64,000 bases of DNA from Theocolax elegans (taxonomy: Eukaryota > Arthropoda > Insecta > Hymenoptera > Cerocephalidae). Position 1 is the first letter of the stretch; the number at the start of each line of letters is the position of its first letter. Made by a program: the position numbers and the translations under genes. The stretch spans positions 19,484,648 to 19,548,647 of the forward strand of contig CM047425.1 in assembly GCA_026168455.1 (NCBI GenBank), given 5' to 3'. Below are positions 43,896-58,100 of the stretch, piece by piece. The notes beneath the pieces are model-generated. The model ran no database searches, was not told where the DNA came from, and worked only from the letters and a program-made list of their open reading frames with translations.

Positions 43896-46125
43896 GTGAG
43901 AGACGTTCTTTGGAAGTAACGATAAACCATAATATCGCGTAGGTGTTGGTAGTTGCGCTACCCTCGTATCTCTCGTCGTATATAGAGACACCTGTTACAA
44001 CATCTTTCCCGCGTTCTCTCTATTGCCGATTTTATTTTCTTCGTCTTTTTTCTTTTAGTCGCGAAAGAACCGCGCAAACGCATATTATTTGGGTAGGGGG
44101 AGACCCTCGACTATTATGTCGGGCTGGCTTCTGCTCAGTTAGCTCACCACGCGCTTGCACGAATACCGGCAAGACGTTTCCGCGATTGGAAGGTCCTCGA
44201 TTATCGATAAACTACCCTGGTCAACGAGTTTTGCGGTACCTCACTGTGCGATTGAGTGTGCTCGAGGCCCTCCGAGGACCGAATGAGACTATGAGGATTG
44301 CCACGAGGAGACGAGTTTGAAAGTGGACATTGATTGAGGAGGAGGGGAGTGAACCTGGTACAATTTGTACCGGAAACATCGGTAATTCGCACCTCTCTCT
44401 TTACTTATCTACAAGATCGATGTCCCATATGATTTATTCATTTCCATTCATATTCACCTTAATAGTTTTTTTTTATATATTCTTTATCAAATTATTTTTA
44501 ATACATGCATCATATTTATTATTATTATCTATGTTTTAAGAAAATAATGAACTAGGACATTATATTGTCTTGATTTTAAACTACTGAATCTATACGTTGT
44601 CACATTTTCTTAACGACGACTATAATTTGTTGAAATGCACGAATATTCATCTTCTGTCTAAATAGTCGTTGTTTTCATATTCTATGACTGTACTTGGGTT
44701 CAACAATAAAGCCTGCAAGTTACTGGTTTTATTTTGCTCTCAACAAATTTAAACGTTGCACAACTAATTAAATAAATCGTATTTATTTTATTTTTACTAT
44801 CAACAATACTATATTTGAATAATTTTATACACGGTTTTTTACTAACTAAAAGACAAGTTATAGTTAGAATTATATCAATTTTTCATTAACATACAAAGAT
44901 TATTCTTTGAATCATCAAAAAATGTCACTGCACATTAACTAAAAATTGCTTCACAATCAGTACAATCGAACGCAGATGTGAGAACAATTGAATTTTTTAA
45001 TTTTATATATGATACAGAATTCTAGAAAATTATAGAAAAGAAATTTTTAAGATACACAATGTTCAAAAAAAACGACAGGTGTTCACATAAATTGTAAACC
45101 TGTGTTTAATTTTTGATATTATCGAACCTATTTATAATAATATAGCATTGCGATAATCAGTAATTCATATAATTTTCTTGAGGAGTTGTTAATTTAACAT
45201 TAATAATGTTAATATGACCTAATTTTAAATAATGTTCTAACGTTCGTTGACCTAGCCTATAATATAATTAACGATTCTAAAACAACAGAAATTCCATTTG
45301 ATGCGTAATACAATGTTAGAGTAGTTATATAGGAAACTTTTAAATATACATTACAGAGTTGGGATATATTAGATTATTTCAAAAAATTTTGAAAATTTTA
45401 AAGAAATCAAGCTATAAATAGATTTTGTAAATTTAAAATATTATGATTATTAATGATAATGATAACGTAAGCAAATTATTACAAGTTAGTGTTATTGTTT
45501 GTAAATAAATTGACGACATAAATTTTAATGTATAATATTAATTATGTAGTTGTCAATTAGCCTCCTTTTTTAAATAATAATTAACATAAAATATTGAATA
45601 AAATTATTTAACGTAAAAAGTAGTAATTTGTTATATAATAATTCTGTCTAATTTCTTCTTAAATTCTCCTATAGAACAGAACACTACTTTTCGTCTATAA
45701 GGATAAACTACATTGAAATAAAACCTGTAATTATTAAAATTTATTTAAATATTTTCATAAACTGATATAAACAAGATTTTACGATATGAATATAAATATA
45801 TGAATGTAGCTATTTTTTCTTCAACTTTGATTAAACCAATATTCGATAAATGATTCAAATTTTTCCAGCAAAATAATATTCTTTACGAGCAGTAGTTTAT
45901 CCATCGGTATTATATCTATATAAAGTAGATAAAATTATTAAAATTGAAAATAATAAAATTGACTGTAATAACAAGTATATCAATGATCTATAAAAATATA
46001 GACGTTTGTTTAAAAAAAATAATAATCAGGACAGGAAAATTATATTAATAATATCAGTATGTTTCACAATTTAAACGTATTCCAGACAATTCATCTACCG
46101 ATCGGTCTTTAATGCAGTCGCTGCG

Positions 46126-49100
46126 ATGGTGCTGAAGAAAAGTCTGAAGAATGGCTTTAAACTCGGGGATAAGACAAATGAGGGTAAGGGTAAACTCGAC
46201 GTTGTCCCAGCAGCTGCGAAACCGCAAGAAAAGGATGAAAGTGAAGACGAGGAGGCAGCTACCGAATCGAGCAATGATTATGAAGCCCCAGACGGTGGAT
46301 GGGGTTGGATGGTTACACTTGGTCTCATCGTCGTTTTCGTACGTTTATTTTTTATCGAATAGCATATTTAAATCTAATTAATCAATTATAAATTAAATCA
46401 AATCACTCAACCTAGAAATAGAATAAAATATATATATATATATATATTTATATCTATTTTATTAATAAGAAAAATGATACAGGTATGGAAAAGTTTAGAC
46501 CTGTTAGTTGAGACATATTTTAAGCTAAAATTAAAACGAAAATACAGAAAAAAATTGTGATAAGTGTTATCTTGATCTTTTGTTATTTTTTAAAATTAGC
46601 TGCTAGAATTAGACGGCAATAAAGTCAATGGAAATCGGGATCATGTTTAATCAATTATAGAGCTTTCTTGCATTTGCAAATTGATAACAAATGATAATAT
46701 TTCCTGCATTTTGCTTCCTGATATATTTCAGCTACTAATAAATTAAAAAGTTTACATTTTACTACTGTACAAATTACTAATGTTTATTTATTTATCGATA
46801 CGTCATCTTCAGTTATTTTCGGTTGTTAAAATAAATATTATTAAATTTCCTACGAGTTTCGTACCTTAAGTAAATATATACATACATACGCCAACCATAA
46901 TTATCACGGGGAAAACCTGAGATTTCTTGATTACAGTTTTTTATGATTTATATACTTATCAATGAATAATTTTCAGTGTTATTTCAAGAAAACAATATTA
47001 CAATGCAAATATTTTGCAAATATTTTATTAAAAAAAATTTAACTTTATACCTGGGACATTTGATTAGTAATTTATAAATTACCTTGATATCATAGTAAAA
47101 AATGTAACGATTGCGTCACTTCTATTCAAACTGTTTAGATTGAATATTCTCAAAATTTGATATGTCTCAAAATAAACGTGGTTTCACGGTAATTTTTAGT
47201 GAACAATCTTTCTGTGTACATTGGGAGGATTTTTGAGCACGAACCTCTAGAAACCACGTGTAACAAAATTTTGACTGATGATGGCAACATTTAAATAAAA
47301 TAATTTTGGCATATTAGTGTTTAAAACACTTTCAAGAAAATGCCAAACCCGTTTGTTTATGTTATTATTCGAGTAATTTGCTGACTGAGAAGTACTATTT
47401 TTGTAGAAATTAATAATTTATATTATAATTTATATTATAAATTCAAAATGATTGGGATTATTTTAGTACTGGCTGGTTTCAAATTTGAAACAATAAATCT
47501 TATAATATACTTTACCAATTATAGTCTTGAAACTTTACAGATACAATTATAAATTTCATCGTAACTAAGGACAATATTCTCGTTTTCTTTTTTTAATTTT
47601 AATATTATTAATTTAGGACTTTAGTCAATAAATTACTCGGATATAGTAATATGATAAGTTTAAAACCCCCTTAATTACTTTGATGAATTAATACAAATAA
47701 ATGCACTATTCAATATAATGATTTATTTGATAAGTATTATTTTAAATAATAATGTACGGTTCAATTCAAATATTATTGCAAATTCACCTTGACAATTTAA
47801 AAATAAAATTTTTTTTATACGCCAGACATATCATTGTAATGTAGGAAACGATCGTCGTTTGATCGTATAGATATTTAACAGTTTATCGCTTCTACAAGCG
47901 TTCCCAGGCGCTTATTTTAATTATTTATATAGCCTAGTGAAACTAAAATGGCATTCTAGAAACGTTTTTTTTAGAAAGAAACATACTTTTACTAAGTCAG
48001 AAAATTTTATATTTTATGCATAGGTAACAACTATTGGACCAAATGCCTCGTTTACAATTGTTTTTGGTGACTTTTTAGAAGCAACCGATCAAGCTGGATC
48101 AGTTACTACAATATTAAATTCACTTTTTAACATAAGTTATTCTTTAGCAGGTGAGTGCAATTTTAAACAAATTTTATATTACATGTATTTTGATACCTTT
48201 TCCAGTAAAAAGAGCTAGAATTTAGTAATGAATAATCTAATTGAATATTTAAATAAAATTACAAATTATATTAATATGTTTTTAAATGCCTCTCAACAAT
48301 GTATAATACACTATTTGTCACAAGTTTCAGTAATAAATTTAAAATAGGATTGCGATACTAGAGTAGGATTTACTCGTTGTGTAAACGAATCATCTGTGCG
48401 ACGACACGCAAATAAGCTACCGTATTTATTCTTTGTTTGAACAGTTATTTCGTAAAAAGACAAATTATAAATGTTGTCATCGATAATTTGATGTGGCATG
48501 TGTGATTAGACATGTATATTTAATTTCCGTGAAGTATATATAACTTCAATGTTTACATTATAAATTTGAATATCATCATTTTTTACGCTTATTAAAAACA
48601 TCTGTTGTGTGCGATATAAAAATTAAAATTAAATTATCATTCTAATACATATTAAGGTGAGGATGAACTTTGCTTTTTCTAATTCCTATAATAATTGAAC
48701 ATTTAAACATATAAGAATTAAGAATGAAATTAAAAACTATATAAAAAGTATTTATTTATTTTAGCATATCTATTATAAGATATATATGATTATAGTAAAC
48801 ACATAAAATATCTAGAGATAGACAAAAAATATTATGATTTTTTAATAAAATATTAATTTTTATATAATTGACAAAATATTTAATAGGAATAAATACCTAT
48901 TTTTTTAAAATTGATAAAATCAACTTGATTTTAGTAATATTTTTTTTGTAAAATTTTAAAGACAGAATTTTTATGTATTTCTTGTTTAACACTTTTAAGT
49001 TAATCACCAATATTCTAATACATTGAGTAATATGCAAATTTAAATTTATAGAAAGAGTAAATAAAGCAAAATGTATTTGTAAAAGTTATAAAAAGAATAA

Positions 49101-52100
49101 TTATTGTTAAATACATAACGACTTACATATAGATATTATATAGTAGGAATACATATCAAACAAATATAGGCTGTTGGACTTAGAAAATAGTCATATTTAA
49201 TATTTTTTACAAACAAAAGAATAAATTTTTGGAAAAGTCCTGAACGCCATGTCTAGGCATGTTTTAAACAGTATACTCAAATTTTTTCAAATTTTTAAAT
49301 TTTCATTCTTTAAACATTTTTGTAAAGCAGATAGATGCGGTCGCGAAACAAGAAAATGTATGTACAATGCCAAAAAAGTGAGAATTTTGTAAAGGGTTAC
49401 GAATAATAAATGCGAAGTAATCATGAATTGGTGCACGTTGTACTATCTTATCTAGTATCAAGTTAACAAAATTTTTTCCTCATTTTCACCTCGAAACGCT
49501 TATCAATGAAATGTATATACCGATTGTATTTGATCATTGTCGCCGTTGAATTTACGTGCAGCTTTCCCAATATGCAACATGTGAAATTAGTAAGAAAAGA
49601 AGGAAAAAAAGAATAATGTCGAAAAAACCGTATCTGGCGCCATTTGCATATTACTTACAAGTTTACATGATTACCTACGCGTGAGTTATTAAACGCTTAG
49701 ATCATGTATCAAATATCATTTTCAGGCAAACATGTCGTAATCAGTGTATACAATATAGATTGACGATGCATATTGTTACGGAACGAAAGATTATACATAT
49801 ACAGGTACTCGTATACGAATCCATTGACACTTTATTTCATTGAATACTGCTAAAATGCGCGATCCCATCGTGTTCCCTAAGAAAGCTAGAGTATACGAGA
49901 TAGAGCTGGTAGTGTCTAGGTAATCATTCCCTCCGTAACTATATATCAACATATTCACGGATGGTATTGTCAGTATAATCATTTAATATTCTATATGCGA
50001 TAAAAAGCAAATAATTAGACAATCAATTTTTAAGATTATTTTTTTTAGATACACGCTAAACTGGCAAAGAGTATTTTAATCTAATAAGAGTAAAATAAAC
50101 TCTTAAGGGTTGAGTTAATTATTTTAACTCTATTAGAGTTGAGAAATTAACATCTAGGTTAGAGTGAAATAAAAATACTCTAAGGTAGAGTCAACTAAAT
50201 CTCAGATAGAGTATTGCGCTCTTTCTTATTTCCGACACATACGACGATTTTAAAAATGTAAAAAATAAACAAAACTGCATACAACTTATAAAGTAAAATT
50301 TGTATTAATATTTAGGGTAACACTTGAAGACACGCTTGATTTTTAGATTTATAACCTCATTATACAGCCAGTAATAAATCATAGGAATTTCGTAATGCAG
50401 TGCAAATGCATATACGAACATGAAGGGGTTAAAAATTGATAAATACAAGAACTTTTTTTTGCAATAATGCAAATTCACCTTGACAATTTAAAAATAAAAT
50501 TTTTTTTATACGCAGACATATCATTGTAATGTAGGAAACGATCGTCGTTTGATCGTATAGATATTTAACAGTTTATCGCTTCTACAAGCGTTCCCAGGCG
50601 CTTATTTTAATTATTTATATAGCCTAGTGAAACTAAAATGGCATTCTAGAAACGTTTTTTTAGAAAGAAACATACTTTTACTAAGTCAGAAAATTTTATA
50701 TTTTATGCATAGGTAACAACTATGGACCAAATGCCTCGTTTACAATTGTTTTTGGTGACTTTTTAGAAGCAACCGATCAAGCTGGATCAGTTACTACATA
50801 TTAAATTCACTTTTAACATAAGTTATTCTTTAGCAGGTGAGTGCAATTTTAAACAAATTTTATATTACATGTATTTTGATACCTTTTCCAGTAAAAAAAG
50901 CTAGAAGTTAGTAATGAATAATTTAATGAATATTTAAATAAATTACAAATTATATTAATATGTTTTTAAATGCCTCTCAACAATGTATAATACACTATTT
51001 GTCACAAGTTTCCAGTAATAAATTTAAAATAGGATTGCGATACTAGAGTAGGATTTACTCGTTGTGTAAACGAATCATCTGTGCGACGACACGCAAATAA
51101 GCTACCGTATTTATTCTTTGTTTGAACAGTTATTTCGTAAAAAGACAAATTATAAATGTTGTCATCGATAATTTGATGTGGCATGTGTGATTAGACATGT
51201 ATATTTAATTTCCGTGAAGTATATATAACTTCAATGTTTACATTGTAAATTTGAATATCATCATTTTTTACGCTTATTAAAAACATCTGTTGTGTGCGAT
51301 ATAAAAATTAAAATTAAATTATCATTCTAATACATATTAAGGTGAGGATGAACTTTGCTTTTTCTAATTCCTATAATAATTGAACATTTAAACATATAAA
51401 TAAATGAAATTAAAAACTATATAAAAAGTATTTATTTATTTTAGCATATCTATTATAAGATATATATGATTATAGTAAACACATAAAATATCTAGAGATA
51501 GACAAAAAATATTATGATTTTATCATAAAACATTAATTTTTATATAATTGACAAATATTTAATTGGAATAAATACCTATTTTTTTAAATTTTTGTTACAT
51601 TTTATTATTAATTTCACTATTTCGATCGCACATTGAATTATTGATTTCATTTAATAGAAACGATCAATTTTTATAAAACCAAAACCTAATTGTTTGCGTA
51701 ACATTATGTTCCACATAGTTGAATTCCTCATGTTTACAGTTTATATTTTCCAACAATAATTTTAATATTTCGTAACTCGTAACTAATAAAGATTGTTCTT
51801 TTTCTTCAAAATTAAAATTATTATTTTTCAATTTCTTGAGAGCCAAAAAACATTTTTACGTTATGTGCAACATTTTGTTGGCAAAATTCGCCAACCTCTT
51901 AAGGCTTATTAATCTACGAAAAATCTCGTCATATATGTACGATTTTTACTTAAACTAAAAAAACCAACCTGGCGATCAAAAAATAAAAAAATAATACTTT
52001 TAATTTTGTAAAACAACAATGAAGTGTGAAACACAAATATTATCATCATGTTTCTTTTTTTCACTAGGTAATGGGCATATCACAGGCCATTGTCGGATTG

Positions 52101-55100
52101 GGTGGAATCGTTTATCCAATCGGCATCGAGAAAGCGATGGAAGAATATGGCTTTAGGGGTAAGTTGACAATGAATATCATATTACTGTTTTCCATAATAA
52201 AAATATTTTCAAGTACTTTTATTTGAAAAAATGATTTGTGATTTTTTCATTAAAATGTTATTTATACAAATAAATATTTGGAAAGTTTATATGCAAATTA
52301 ATTACAGATATAAACAAATAACAATTACTTAAATTGGACAAAAAGAATCCTGAAAAAAAATTTAAAACCAATTTGTATCTATGTTAAATACATATAAATT
52401 ATCTTAAAAATCTCCATAATAGGTTTATAAACTAATTTATTAATGTAAAGAACCTAAATGGTCCTTCGCTGACCAGTTTTACTTCAGACTGCAACTTGTA
52501 AAATTTGCTTGAGTCCGAGTAATCAAAAATGAAATTTATAAGATTTTTAAATTTCATTTTTGATTACTCGGTCTCAAGCAGATTTTATAATTGGCATTCT
52601 GAAGTTACATTGGTCAGCGAAGGACCATTTAATATATATATTATATACATTTAAATTAGTTTAATGTAAAGAACCTAAATGATTCTTCGCTGACCAATTT
52701 GCCTTCAGACTGCAACTTGTAAAATTTGCTTGAGTCCGAGTAATTAAAAATGAAATTTACAAGATTTTTAAATTTCATTTTTGATTACTCGGACTCAAGC
52801 AGATTTTATAATTGGCATTCTGAAGTCAAAGTGGTCAGCGAAGGAACATTCATTATATATTATATACATTTAAATTAGTTTATAAATTTATTATGGAGCT
52901 TTCTAAGACAATTCCCTGCATAACCTCAAATTACTTTTGAATGACATGTCACTTTATAATTCATTAGCTATTTATTTATCTTTCTACAGACTTGATGGTA
53001 TAATGCATTTAGACAGTAACAGAAATAGGTTAGGTTAAGTATTGAGAAAATTATTTGAAGAACTTTATTCTACAGACTTGATGGTAGTATAATGCATTCA
53101 GACAGTAATAGAAATAGGTTAGGTTAAGTATTGAGAAAATTATTTGAAATTAACTTTACTTTTACGTTAATAAAATTTATGGAATATATATTAATCACTT
53201 CTGGAAATTGATTTTGATTTATTCGCGAACAGTATCAATAGGTCTTGTAATTCTATAAATTATTAAAATTACAGAGACCAGAGTCGCCAAACACTACAGA
53301 ACAGTTCTTAGAGTTGAATTAGAGTTAAATTAATTAACTACTCTATGAGATAGAGTTAAAAATGAACTCTAACGGTAGAGTAAGAAAAGTAACTCTATTA
53401 GAGTTAATTTTAACTCTACGACAAATTAACTCGATCACTAGAGTTAAAATTAACTCTACCAGTTTAAGCGTGTACTAATTATAAACTTTATTTTACAAAA
53501 TTAAAACTAAATATTATTTAATTATTTTTTACTTATATTAAATACACTCGTTAATCGTTTAATAATAAAACATTTTTCGCTTATTAGGTTTAGTAACGAA
53601 TCCTCTACTGAAGCAGTTTTCAATGAGGACTGTCGGCGTAATTGGTGCTATACTTTTTACGGTGCCAAATGTTATAATGGCATTTATACGCCACGTTATG
53701 GAGATGGCTGTGATTTTTTTCTTACAAGGGATTGGCCTCGGACTGATATTTACGATATGCAATACCAACTTCAATGCCTACTTCGATAAGAAGAGGTCGA
53801 TGGTACTATTTGAACATCAAGCATATTATATCTACGTAGCTATAAAGATGTCAGATTATTATCTTTCATTTGTTACATTTTATTATTAATTTCACTATTT
53901 CGATCGCACATTGAATTATTGATTTCATTTAATAGAAACGATCAATTTTTATAAAACCAAAACCTAATTGTTTGCGTAACATTATGTTCCACATAGTTGA
54001 ATTCCTCATGTTTACAGTTTATATTTTCCAACAATAATTTTAATATTTCGTAACTCGTAACTAATAAAGATTGTTCTTTTTCTTCAAAATTAAAATTATT
54101 ATTTTTCAATTTCTTGAGAGCCAAAAAACATTTTTACGTTATGTGCAACATTTTGTTGGCAAAATTCGCCAACCTCTTAAGGCTTATTAATCTACGAAAA
54201 ATCTCGTCATATATGTACGATTTTTACTTAAACTAAAAAAACCAACCTGGCGATCAAAAAATAAAAAAATAATACTTTTAATTTTGTAAAACAACAATGA
54301 AGTGTGAAACACAAATATTATCATCATGTTTCTTTTTTTCACTAGGTAATGGGCATATCACAGGCCATTGTCGGATTGGGTGGAATCGTTTATCCAATCG
54401 GCATCGAGAAAGCGATGGAAGAATATGGCTTTAGGGGTAAGTTGACAATGAATATCATATTACTGTTTTCCATAATAAAAATATTTTCAAGTACTTTTAT
54501 TTGAAAAAATGATTTGTGATTTTTTCATTAAAATGTTATTAATTAAAATATAATTCGGCATTTCTATACAAAGAAATTTATTTGAGAGGGCAAGGCCTTC
54601 GGATTACCAATCTTGCTTGGACTTTAGCATGTCTTATAAAGCACTAATATAGGTGGATCGCTAAAATTATAGACCCTAATAACATTTTACGATTAAGATA
54701 TCTCTATAACAACTATAAATATGTAAGGCTAAATCAATGTCTATGTCATTATAATTTTATTATGCCCTCCTACTATAATTCCTTTATAAAAATTTATTAA
54801 AAATTATATTATTTATGCTGTAAACGCTGTTATAATAGCTAACATTTTAATTATATTTTTAAGCGACGTATAAATAAATTAAAAATACCTCTATTTGTTT
54901 ATAAATAAGAATATATATTTATATATTTATATATACTTTTTATTGTTTTAATTAATATAATGTCATAAATTGTCGTTGAAACAATATAGCCTTATTTTAG
55001 TAATACATATTTATAGTTGTTTATAGAAATATTTTTGTCATTATAATACTTTCTTAATACAGTATCTAAATTTAAAATAAGCAAAATATAAAATAATGTA

Positions 55101-58100
55101 GAATAAAAAGGCCCTAAATCAATTTCAGGTACTGCAGCAATTACTGGTGCACTGAGTTTAAATTGCATTGCAGCGATGGCACTTATGCGGCCACCAACAA
55201 GTTGGAAATCAAAATTTCGTAATCGAAAGCCCGTTGATAAAGGTGATAAAGAATTAGATGAGAGCAAAAAACCACTAGTAGCTACTAATTCCTTACCAAT
55301 ACCTCGCGAAGTCGAAGCTCTCAAGAAAGATGAAAAATGGAATAGTTGTAGAAGTTTACAAGAAGATAATAGAAACAACCCACCAGAACTGGTAATAGCA
55401 AACGTTTCGTTACCTTTTAAAACTTAATCCCAAACATATATGTATTTTTTTTTAACATTAACATATTTTTTACTTTTATTTTACTCCATGGAAATAAATT
55501 ATATTTCCAAATTTTAATTCTACATTTAAACTACATTTTTACACGAAATACATAATTTAAGAATAATAATCAAAACGGTTAAGTAAAATCGCGGTAAGGG
55601 TGGTACAGAACCCAAAATATCATTGCGATTTGTAGACCTTTAACAATATTTTGGACAATCCCCTTGAAATTATGAATTTTTCAAAGAAGCCTGAAGTAAG
55701 GGTTGCTTCAGTTTCGGATGTGGAAAATGGTATTTACCGGGAACGCAGCAAATCTCTGTTAGTAAGCGGCTGGCCCGATTGGAAATCACGTAAAAATCCC
55801 CTTATGGCGGGATTCACATCGTCAAGTTTAACGAATTTGAGGGTGCAACCGGGCACTGAAACTTTGAATAATGCTGTGCTACAGCTGCGTGCACCCACGA
55901 GTGCCATTGTGGAAGACGAGTCAGAAAACGGTGCCATTGTTGTCGATGTCATTAGTAACAAGACGCCAAAGATTTTCAGGATCAGGTAATGTCATTGATT
56001 ATTCGATAATACTACATTCCCCTCGGCTAATAATCTGCACAACGTTTCTCTCTCTATATACAATTCCCTTATTCCATTATACATACAAATGGCGATAAAT
56101 AAATGTTAACCTCGAGACTCATTGTAGATGTTGCGTTGATAGAATCTATAAGTAGAACCCTCGGTACACTGGTTGGATAATAAAGATCGATATTTGATAA
56201 ATATTCATCGTTTTATTGTTAATACAGGTTATATTTTAGAATATAACTATACCGATTATTTACTATAATGTGCTATTTACAAAAGTAAATTAACTGATAT
56301 CCGAAATATTGCATTATTTAAATTAACTTTAGATTATTTTTATTTTCTTTTTCAGAAATACACAATTCAGTTTATTACTGCAATGTTTCCACTTTTTTTT
56401 AACCACATGTTTTAAACTACACTGTTATATTATTTATATTAATATAGATATACATTTAATTAAATTTTGTCTTTTCATGCGACTACTAATGTAAAAAATT
56501 AATTTTTGAATGCAATTCTTCAACTGTAAACACAAAAACAAAATATTAATTATTGTTACGTATGAAAAGCTGTCGGGAAAGCGAAAAAATGCTAAACTCA
56601 CAAGGAAAAAAAGCGAAAACTCCAACGACCGTGTTATCTCGTGATGCGCAAAACATCACTAGCAATCGTATGAATTCTCCACCGTTTATTTGTTACCTTT
56701 TGCAGATCTAATATTACGACCCTAAACGAAACATCAATTTAATAAGTTGTATTACACAGTCTTAAACTTAAGTGTTCAACGTGTTCAATATAGTTTAAAC
56801 AAATATATCGCTAAAGAACTAAGATTGCTGAAATTTTTGATTATTTGGTTTTATTTAATAGAAAAAGTATTTAATAAATAAATTGACTTTTGAATTTACA
56901 GAAGTCGTCGCTTACTCGATAGTCTTATCGACTTCTCCTTACTTAAAAACCGTCCATTTTTAAATATGTGTTTGGGAATAAGCTTCGTATTCACGAGCGA
57001 CTTCACTTTCGCGGCATTTCTACCAATGATGATGACTAGCCGTGGATTTACAAAGGCCGATGCCGCTCTTGCCATAACCGCCTCAGCGAGTGCTGAACTC
57101 GTGTCACGCATTTGCCTCGCTATTTTTACAATATTTGTCGATGTCAGACCAAAGATCATGTTTTTCGGTGCCATGATTGGCATGACTCTCGCTAAACTAG
57201 GTATGTACTACATCACCATTATTTAAATAAGCAAAATAGTTTAGAACAAATAAGTATTAGTGCAAGTGATAGTGGTAAATACTTTTCTGTTTGATGGATT
57301 TTACAAAAAAAATATTAAAATATTATTTTATTACACTGAAACAAATCGACTCTTGTTCTTCTTCTTGGACTTCTTGTTCTTGGAGGAAAATCTGCTTGCT
57401 AAATTGATTGTTTTATTATCAACTGTATTCTTCTATAATTAAGTGGAATCAGCTTTTAGAAAAATGGATAATTTAACTTAAAATGACCAATATTCTAAAA
57501 TCAAGCATATACCTCTTGATTATAGAAGAATCATTTTAGAGCGAGTGAAATTTCCATTTAAGTCGTATTTAAGAAGAACTTCTCTGAGACCAAGAATCCA
57601 CTTTTTTCGGTGTATTATTATCATTCTTGAAAATAATTATTTTTAGTAATATTACGCATAACTTATAAGTCTCAGATAAATTAATTATTACACTTTAAAC
57701 TGAGTAGGTTATTTTTACTTTAGTAAGTTATAACTTTAGTTGAATAACGCAAAGGCTATTTACTATACGTATACTAGATTATGTGCAGTAAAGTGCACTT
57801 TAGGAAAACAAGTAACCATACAAAATTATTACTAAATATTATTCTATATTATTATATTATTAAAATATTTTTATAACTGAAAATAATCCCTTATAACATC
57901 AATAATATTTTATTAAACACAAATTTATAAACATTCTTAAAAGTTCAGGAACTTAAATATTTTGATAATACTACGCTAATGTATATAGCGTATGGGTATT
58001 TTCCATTGAATTTTATAGCAATAAACTGCAAATGCACTATTTAATGCATTATAATGAATTTAATGAAATAATGAATCATTATAATATAATGAATTATTTT

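Noticed and set aside
43943..44392. ORFs in the GC-richer region upstream of the transporter
   Set aside because: No recognisable protein. The region is better explained as promoter or 5' untranslated sequence.
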